A stretch of 19,924 bases of DNA from CAWULT01 sp963923455 (lineage in GTDB: Bacteria; Acidobacteriota; Vicinamibacteria; Vicinamibacterales; UBA2999). The stretch spans positions 1-19,924 of the forward strand of contig CAWULT010000084.1 in NCBI GenBank assembly GCA_963923455.1. Reading direction: 5' to 3'. Below, one piece after another: positions 15,522 to 19,924 of this stretch; positions within the stretch are counted from its first letter, which is position 1; each line of letters opens with the position of its first letter. Under the pieces are notes generated by a model. That model did not search any database. It was not told the origin of the DNA and was given only the letters and a program-made list of their open reading frames with translations. The position numbers were made by a program, and so were the translations under genes.

Positions 15522-16397
15522 ATGACACAGCCTCTTGCCCTCGACGTCGATCAGCTCACGGCCATCGACGTCCACGTGCACCTCGAACACACCGGCGAGC
15601 AGACCGACGCCGACAAGCACGCCGCGGCCTACTTCAAGGGGGGCGCGGCACGCGACGCGGCGTCGCTGGCCGAGTACTACCGCTCCAGGCGGATGGCCTG
15701 CGTGATCTTCACGGTCGACGAGACGCTGACGGGCACGCCGCGGCTGTCGAACGAGCAGGTGCTCGAGTTCGCCGCGCAGAATCCGGACATCGCGATCCCG
15801 TTCATCAGCATCAACCCGACGCGCGGCGCCGAGGGCGTCCGCGAGGCCCGACGCCTGGTGCAGACCGGCCAGGTCCGCGGCCTGAAGCTGCACCCGCCGA
15901 TCCAGCAGTTCTCCCCCGACGACCCGATCGCCTATCCCCTGTACGAGGTCTTCGCCGAGGCCAGGCTGCCGGTGCTCTTCCACACGGGGCACAGCGGTAT
16001 CGGCACCGGCATGCGGGGCGGCGGCGGCATCCGCCTGAAGTACGGCAACCCGATGCCGATCGACGACGTCGCCGTCGATTTCCCGGACATGCCGATCGTG
16101 CTCGCGCACCCGTCCTTCCCCTGGCAGGACGAGGCGATCTCGATCTGCCTGCACAAGCCGCAGGTCTACATCGACCTGTCCGGCTGGTCGCCGAAGTACT
16201 TCTCGCCGACGCTCGTCCAGTATTCGAACTCGCTGCTGAAGCACAAGGTGCTCTTCGGCTCCGACTATCCGCTGCTGACGCCGGACCGCTGGATGGCGGA
16301 CTTCGACAAGATCGGCATGAAGGACGAGGTGAAACCCCTGATCCTGAAGGAGAACGCCGTGCGGCTGTTCGGCCTGCGGCCGGCGCCCGCCGCGTGA
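15522..16397 (+). CDS. Amidohydrolase-2 family metal hydrolase, probable 4-hydroxyphenyl-beta-ketoacyl-CoA hydrolase (CouO-like)
   Basis: A 291-residue TIM-barrel metal-dependent hydrolase. Predicted metal/active-site residues: H18 and H20 (DVHVHLE), K122 (GLKLHPP), H154 (LFHTGHSG), H196 (VLAHPSFPW) and D248 (LFGSDYPL). The size and motifs fit the ACMSD/amidohydrolase-2 group. In Rhodococcus p-hydroxycinnamate catabolism, an enzyme of this superfamily (CouO) cleaves 4-hydroxyphenyl-beta-ketoacyl-CoA to 4-hydroxybenzoate and acetyl-CoA in place of a thiolase. Its location directly behind a feruloyl-CoA-synthase-like ligase and a hydratase/dehydrogenase supports that role here. A good Shine-Dalgarno (AGGA at 15511-15514) precedes the ATG. 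The superfamily call is secure; the specific reaction is inferred from context and resemblance. Confidence 0.72.
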   Translation: MTQPLALDVDQLTAIDVHVHLEHTGEQTDADKHAAAYFKGGAARDAASLAEYYRSRRMACVIFTVDETLTGTPRLSNEQVLEFAAQNPDIAIPFISINPTRGAEGVREARRLVQTGQVRGLKLHPPIQQFSPDDPIAYPLYEVFAEARLPVLFHTGHSGIGTGMRGGGGIRLKYGNPMPIDDVAVDFPDMPIVLAHPSFPWQDEAISICLHKPQVYIDLSGWSPKYFSPTLVQYSNSLLKHKVLFGSDYPLLTPDRWMADFDKIGMKDEVKPLILKENAVRLFGLRPAPAA

Positions 16398-16423
16398 GCC
16401 GGCGGCCGACGCCGCGCGCCGGC
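16398..16423 (+). terminator. GC-rich hairpin after the hydroxycinnamate genes
   Basis: GCCGGCG at 16398-16404 pairs perfectly with CGCCGGC at 16417-16423 across a 12-base loop, immediately after the amidohydrolase stop codon. No T-run follows, so it may only be a weak or Rho-assisted terminator, or an mRNA 3' end stabiliser. The next gene begins 38 bases downstream of the stem. Confidence 0.3.
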
Positions 16424-16461
16424 CCGTGAAGGCGTGAGACCGCCGGGCCGATATCCCGACC

Positions 16462-17151
16462 GTGAGCGACGACGCGGCCGCAGCGACCCTGGCGCCGCAG
16501 ACTGCACGATTCGGCGCACCCGCCCCCGACGTCGGCGACGACGAGGCAGCCCTGCGCGAGCAGAAGCAGCAGCGAAAGCGCCTGCTCGACGCCACGCGTC
16601 AGCTGGACGGCTGGGAGCGCTACCGGGCGCTCGTCGACGCCACGGACGAAGCCTACGAACTCATCGACATCAGCAACCGGGAAACGCGGTTCGCCCTCAT
16701 CCTGATGGGCGCGCTCAACGCGGGCGCGGCCGTGCTGCTGACGCGCGTCGACGCGGCCGCCATCCTGGCGTCGCCGGCCCGCGCCTACGTGATTGGAATC
16801 GTGGCCGCCTACGGGGTGGTGGCCCTCGGCTTCCTGCTGCTGGCAATCGAGGCGCTGCGGCCAGGCCACTTCCGGCCGCGCCTCCACGACTGGCCAGCCT
16901 CGGAACCGCTGCCCGCCCACGTGCGCTACCACGCGGACGTGATCCAGCGGACCGCCCACCAGCATTGGCGGGCGTGGCAGGACGTGCGGCTGTCGGAGGT
17001 CAACGCCGAGCTCGCGGTGCACGTGCACAGCCTCGCCCTGAAGAACAACGCCAAGCACGTCGCGCTGCGCCGGCTCTACCTCGCGTTGCGGATCATGACG
17101 CTGATGCTGGCGGCGCTGACGTTCACCTTCGCCTGGCTCGCCTGGTCCTGA
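16462..17151 (+). CDS. Three-helix membrane protein resembling Pycsar effector (DUF5706-like) proteins
   Basis: A 229-residue protein from GTG 16462. Residues 25-60 are charged and helical. Residue 63 onward reads EAYELIDISNRETRFALILM. Membrane segments are at about 77-94, 109-131 and 208-228. Between the second and third lies a soluble stretch (Y156 to about 207) ending in SEVNAELAVHVHSLALKNNA with KHVALRRLYLALR. The arrangement of D.SN/K-type motif, two helices, a helical loop with repeated K/N-rich turns, then a terminal helix resembles the Pycsar-TM effector domain (PF18967/DUF5706), whose members permeabilise the membrane on cyclic-nucleotide binding. No cyclase gene is adjacent, so if the resemblance is real this copy is an orphan or has a housekeeping role. 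The domain call is from pattern memory only. Confidence 0.55.
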   Translation: MSDDAAAATLAPQTARFGAPAPDVGDDEAALREQKQQRKRLLDATRQLDGWERYRALVDATDEAYELIDISNRETRFALILMGALNAGAAVLLTRVDAAAILASPARAYVIGIVAAYGVVALGFLLLAIEALRPGHFRPRLHDWPASEPLPAHVRYHADVIQRTAHQHWRAWQDVRLSEVNAELAVHVHSLALKNNAKHVALRRLYLALRIMTLMLAALTFTFAWLAWS

Positions 17152-17262
17152 GGGCACGCCGGAGGCCGCGTGCGCCGCCGCGACCTCCCACACGGCCGTG
17201 CGACAGGCCCCCCCCGGCGCCTCCGTTTCGAGCGACAATCGTTCCCGTCACCGCTGACGTCC

Positions 17263-18600
17263 ATGCTGCCGGCTCCGACATCCGCCCGTCGCTCCCGTCG
17301 CCCGCCTGCTGACGCACCCGTGCCATCGGCCCGGGCGGCGAGAGCCAGGGCCTTCGCCGCGCTTTGCCGCGGCTGGCGCACGTGCCTCGTGCTCGTGGCA
17401 CTGGCGGCCCCGGCCACCGCCGTAGCCCAGGGCGGCGCCGACCCGCTGTCCTTCCGCGCGGGCCGCGCGGTGGAGGTGGACGTGGACGCGTCGCTGCGGG
17501 TCGATGCCAGGGACGTCGGAGTGTCGCCGGAGAGCGCCCCCGACCTCCTCGACGTCAGCCGAGCCCGGCTGGGCCTCGACGTCCGGCTGTGGCGGCGCCT
17601 CGACCTGCAGGTGGAGCGCGACTTCCGCGACGCCCCCCAGCCGTGGCGCGACGTCTTCGCCAACCTGGAGATCGCCCGGGCGCTCGAAGTTCGCGCCGGA
17701 AGGTTCAAGGCGCCTTTCAGCACCGAGCGTCTGAACTCCGGCCTGGCCATCGACTTCGTCTATCGATCGCTCGCCGCCAGCCAGATCGCGCCGGTGCGCG
17801 ACACGGGCGTCATGGTGCACGGCGAGGTCCTGCGACGCCGCGTGGGGTACCAGGTGGGCGTCTTCCGCGCAGGCGGCGAAGAAGACGACGAGCCGGTGCC
17901 GACGGCCGAGAGCCGGGTGACGCGCCGGAGTGGTGCCCTGGTGACCGGCCGCGCCGTCCTGACGCCGTGGGCCCGCGCCCGCCGGCGCGCGCTGCGGGAC
18001 CTGAACTTCGCCGCGGCGGTCGCCCGCGGCACCGTCCCCGAGGGCCGGAACAGCCTCGACGTCCGGGCAGTGTTCGGCGACCGCCTGTTCCCCCACCTCG
18101 AGGTCAACGGCCGGCGCACGCGCGTGGCCGGGAGCGCCGACTGGCGTCACGGCCCGTTCGGCGCCGCGGGCGAGTGGATCCGTTCCACGGACGAGCGCCT
18201 CGGCCAGGGCACCGACGACGACGACCTCCCACCCGTCGTCGCGAGCGGCTGGCACGCCCAGGCGACGTGGATGGTCACCGGGGAAGACAAGGACGACCGC
18301 GTCGCACCGGACCGGCCGCTGCTCCGCGGCGGGGCCGGCGCCATCGAAGCCGCGGTCCGATTCGAGGAGATTCGGATGGGTGGCCCCGACACCGGCGAGC
18401 CGCGCTCCCGCAGCCCGCGCGCCCGGAGCGTGATCGAGCCGTCGCAGCGGGTCTGGACCCTCGGCGTCAACTGGTACCCCGTTCGATGGGTGAAGGTGCA
18501 GGCCAACGTGATCCGTGAGGACCGGAACGCCGACGCGGCCGCGCTGACGGGCCGCGCCCGCGTCTGGAGCCGCGTCGTGCGCGCGCAGGTGGGCCTGTGA
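17263..18600 (+). CDS. Outer-membrane porin of the phosphate-selective OprP/OprO type
   Basis: A 445-residue predicted beta-barrel. The signal peptide is LVLVALAAPATAVAQ, with cleavage near AVA-QG. With ATG 17263 the n-region is very long, so GTG 17320 is an alternative start. Family motifs are GRFKAPFSTERL at 146-157, then FVYRSLAASQIAPVRDTGVM (a YRS...P.RD.G block typical of OprP/O), GWHAQATWMVTGEDK near residue 330, and the penultimate strands TLGVNWYPVRWVKVQANVIR. The last residue is Leu after alternating polar/apolar positions rather than the common Phe. It would mediate anion or polyphosphate uptake if it behaves like OprP/O, though many members have unknown substrates. Its stop overlaps the following CotH gene by 4 bases. 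Confidence 0.82.
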   Translation: MLPAPTSARRSRRPPADAPVPSARAARARAFAALCRGWRTCLVLVALAAPATAVAQGGADPLSFRAGRAVEVDVDASLRVDARDVGVSPESAPDLLDVSRARLGLDVRLWRRLDLQVERDFRDAPQPWRDVFANLEIARALEVRAGRFKAPFSTERLNSGLAIDFVYRSLAASQIAPVRDTGVMVHGEVLRRRVGYQVGVFRAGGEEDDEPVPTAESRVTRRSGALVTGRAVLTPWARARRRALRDLNFAAAVARGTVPEGRNSLDVRAVFGDRLFPHLEVNGRRTRVAGSADWRHGPFGAAGEWIRSTDERLGQGTDDDDLPPVVASGWHAQATWMVTGEDKDDRVAPDRPLLRGGAGAIEAAVRFEEIRMGGPDTGEPRSRSPRARSVIEPSQRVWTLGVNWYPVRWVKVQANVIREDRNADAAALTGRARVWSRVVRAQVGL

Positions 18601-19820
18601 CGAGGCGCCTGCTGCTCTGTCTCGCGGTCGCGAGCCTCTGGCCGATCGCCGCGTCCGCGCAGCCGCAGCCGGCGAGCCCGGCCGACGCGCTGTTCGACGA
18701 CTCGACGCTGCACGAACTCTGGGTCCACATCAACGCGCGCGACTGGGCCGACCTGCGCGCGACCTACCTCGAGAACACCTGGTACCCGTGCGACGTCGAG
18801 TGGCGCGGCCTCAAGGTGCGCAACGCCGGCTGCCGTTCGCGCGGTTTCGGCAGCCGCAGCCCCGTGAAGCCGGGCCTGCTCCTGCAGTTCGATCACTACG
18901 TAACCGGCCAGACGTGGCTGGGCCTGAGGTCCCTCGTCCTCGACAACCTGGTGCAGGATCCGTCGATGATGAAGGAGCGGATGTCGATGCGCCTGCTCGA
19001 TCGGATGGGCGTGCCGGCGCCGCGCGTCGCGCACGCGCGGCTCCACATCGGCAGCGGCCGCGACTACGCGGGCCTCTACACCATGGTCGAGAACATCGAC
19101 GAGCCGTTCCTGGCCCGGCAGTTCGGCACCGATGCCGGGTACCTGTACGAGTACCGCTGGCAGGGCGACTACCACTTCGAGGATCTCGGCGCCGACTTCG
19201 ATCCGTACGCGGTGCGCTTCGAGCCGCGGACCCGCCGGGATGAGGCGGCGGCCACGCTCTATGCCCCGATCCGCGATCTCGTGCGGGCGATCGCCGACGC
19301 ACCCGCCGAGTCCATCGAGGCAGCCGTCGCGCCCTATCTCGACCTGCGCGCCTTCGTCCGGCAGGCCGCGGTCGAGAACTACCTCGCCGAGTGGGACGGC
19401 CTGCTCGGCTACGCCGGCCTCGACAATTTCTACCTGTACAAGCCGGCCGCGGGCGCACCGGGGACGGTGATCCCCTGGGACAAGGACAACACATTCGCGT
19501 GGCTCGAGATGCCGCCGCTGCACAACCTCGGCACGAACCCGCTGATGGTCAAGGCCTGGCAGGTGCCGGCGCTGCGCCGGCTCTACGTGGACACGCTCGT
19601 CGAGGCGGCTGCCGCGGCCGACATCCTGCCCGCTGAGGTCCAACGGGCCTGGGCGCAGGTCGCGGAGGCGGCTGCCGCCGATCCGGTGAAGCCCGTCGGC
19701 ACCGCCGACGTCGAGGCCGCCGTGCAGGACCTGCTGCACTTCGTGAACGCGCGCGGCGCAATCGTGCGGCGCCTGGCGCAGGACGCCACGGGCACGGAGC
19801 TGCCACAGGCCTCGCGCTGA
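18597..19820 (+). CDS. Secreted CotH-family kinase-like protein
   Basis: A 407-residue protein with GTG start overlapping the porin stop (GTGA), implying translational coupling. Residues 1-21 are a signal peptide (RRLLLCLAVASLWPIAASA-Q). The CotH domain follows: RNAGCRSRGFGSRSPVKPGL, LVLDNLVQDPSMMKERM (K126-E127), the YTMVENIDEPFL block with E165 and N166, YLYEYRWQGD, and VIPWDKDNTFAW with D295 and D297 as candidate metal ligands. CotH of Bacillus is an atypical protein kinase of spore coat proteins. Bacterial homologues outside Firmicutes are exported and of unknown target. The domain call is secure, but substrate and activity are not known. Confidence 0.88.
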   Translation: MTRRLLLCLAVASLWPIAASAQPQPASPADALFDDSTLHELWVHINARDWADLRATYLENTWYPCDVEWRGLKVRNAGCRSRGFGSRSPVKPGLLLQFDHYVTGQTWLGLRSLVLDNLVQDPSMMKERMSMRLLDRMGVPAPRVAHARLHIGSGRDYAGLYTMVENIDEPFLARQFGTDAGYLYEYRWQGDYHFEDLGADFDPYAVRFEPRTRRDEAAATLYAPIRDLVRAIADAPAESIEAAVAPYLDLRAFVRQAAVENYLAEWDGLLGYAGLDNFYLYKPAAGAPGTVIPWDKDNTFAWLEMPPLHNLGTNPLMVKAWQVPALRRLYVDTLVEAAAAADILPAEVQRAWAQVAEAAAADPVKPVGTADVEAAVQDLLHFVNARGAIVRRLAQDATGTELPQASR

Positions 19821-19830
19821 TCGCCCGGGC

Positions 19831-19924
19831 TCAGTGACAGGTGCCCGTGCCGGTGTCGTGCTGGCCGGACACCGGGATGAAGTCCCAGTCGTAGCCGTCC
19901 GAGCGCAGCGTCAGCTTCAGGACA
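19831..19924 (-). CDS. C-terminal fragment of a probable metallophosphoesterase (purple acid phosphatase-like)
   Basis: The minus strand from the window edge encodes 30 residues ending at TGA (19831-19833): LKLTLRSDGYDWDFIPVSG, then a Thr/Gly-rich tail ending CH. This C-terminal form (YDWDF.PV.G...GS..CH) is one I associate with secreted metallophosphoesterases of the purple-acid-phosphatase group, where the final strand precedes a terminal Cys-His. Too little is present for certainty. It is convergent with the CotH gene, 10 bases apart. Confidence 0.5.
   Translation of the reverse strand, partial: VLKLTLRSDGYDWDFIPVSGQHDTGTGTCH

Noticed and set aside
17152..17262. Promoter for the porin gene
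   Set aside because: GACAAT at 17234-17239 is the only -10-like string, and no -35 match was found at suitable spacing.

Overview
The window is GC-rich throughout (about 70% by eye) and densely coded. It carries an outer-membrane porin, several Sec-exported proteins, a bEBP-type sigma-54 activator and biotin-dependent and beta-oxidation enzymes. This points to an environmental diderm heterotroph. The gene content and protein flavour resemble Acidobacteriota (Vicinamibacteria-like), but that placement is inference; there is no rRNA or other phylogenetic marker here. I saw no tRNA, rRNA, CRISPR array, transposase or phage gene.

Layout. (1) 1-1817, minus strand: the N-terminal part of a YihY/BrkB membrane protein, ending in a 55-bp fold-back inverted repeat at the window edge, downstream of an NtrC-type response regulator with an unusual receiver domain. 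(2) 1818-1999: a divergent intergenic region with a good sigma-70-like promoter facing right. (3) 2000-6228, plus strand: a tight five-gene operon for a methylcrotonyl-CoA-carboxylase-type enzyme (carboxyltransferase beta, biotin carboxylase, a separate biotin carrier), followed by two small proteins of unknown function. (4) 6241-7385, minus strand: bacterioferritin, then a decayed RibD-C-terminal-domain reductase pseudogene. (5) 7521-8573, plus: a YjbQ/UPF0047-like domain with a C-terminal extension of about 200 residues that I do not recognise. (6) 8613-11353, minus: an exported M28 peptidase behind an exported monohaem CxxCH protein. (7) 11470-16397, plus: a fused enoyl-CoA hydratase/3-hydroxyacyl-CoA dehydrogenase, a feruloyl-CoA-synthase-like ligase and an amidohydrolase resembling 4-hydroxyphenyl-beta-ketoacyl-CoA hydrolase. 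(8) 16462-17151: a three-helix membrane protein resembling Pycsar effectors. (9) 17263-19820: an OprP/O-like porin translationally coupled to a secreted CotH-family protein. (10) At the right edge, the convergent C-terminus of a probable metallophosphoesterase.

How it works together. The clearest functional unit is region 7. A CoA ligase, a hydratase/dehydrogenase and a beta-ketoacyl-CoA hydrolase form a complete non-thiolytic route from p-coumarate or ferulate to p-hydroxybenzoate or vanillate plus acetyl-CoA. It resembles the actinobacterial Cou pathway, but the hydratase and dehydrogenase steps are carried on one FadB/FadJ-like polypeptide. Region 3 is likely leucine/isovalerate catabolism through 3-methylcrotonyl-CoA. 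Its alpha subunit appears split into two genes at an 8-bp overlap. No complete new mobile or defence system is visible. The strongest leads are the fused hydroxycinnamate module, the YjbQ fusion, the orphan Pycsar-like membrane protein and the porin-CotH pair.
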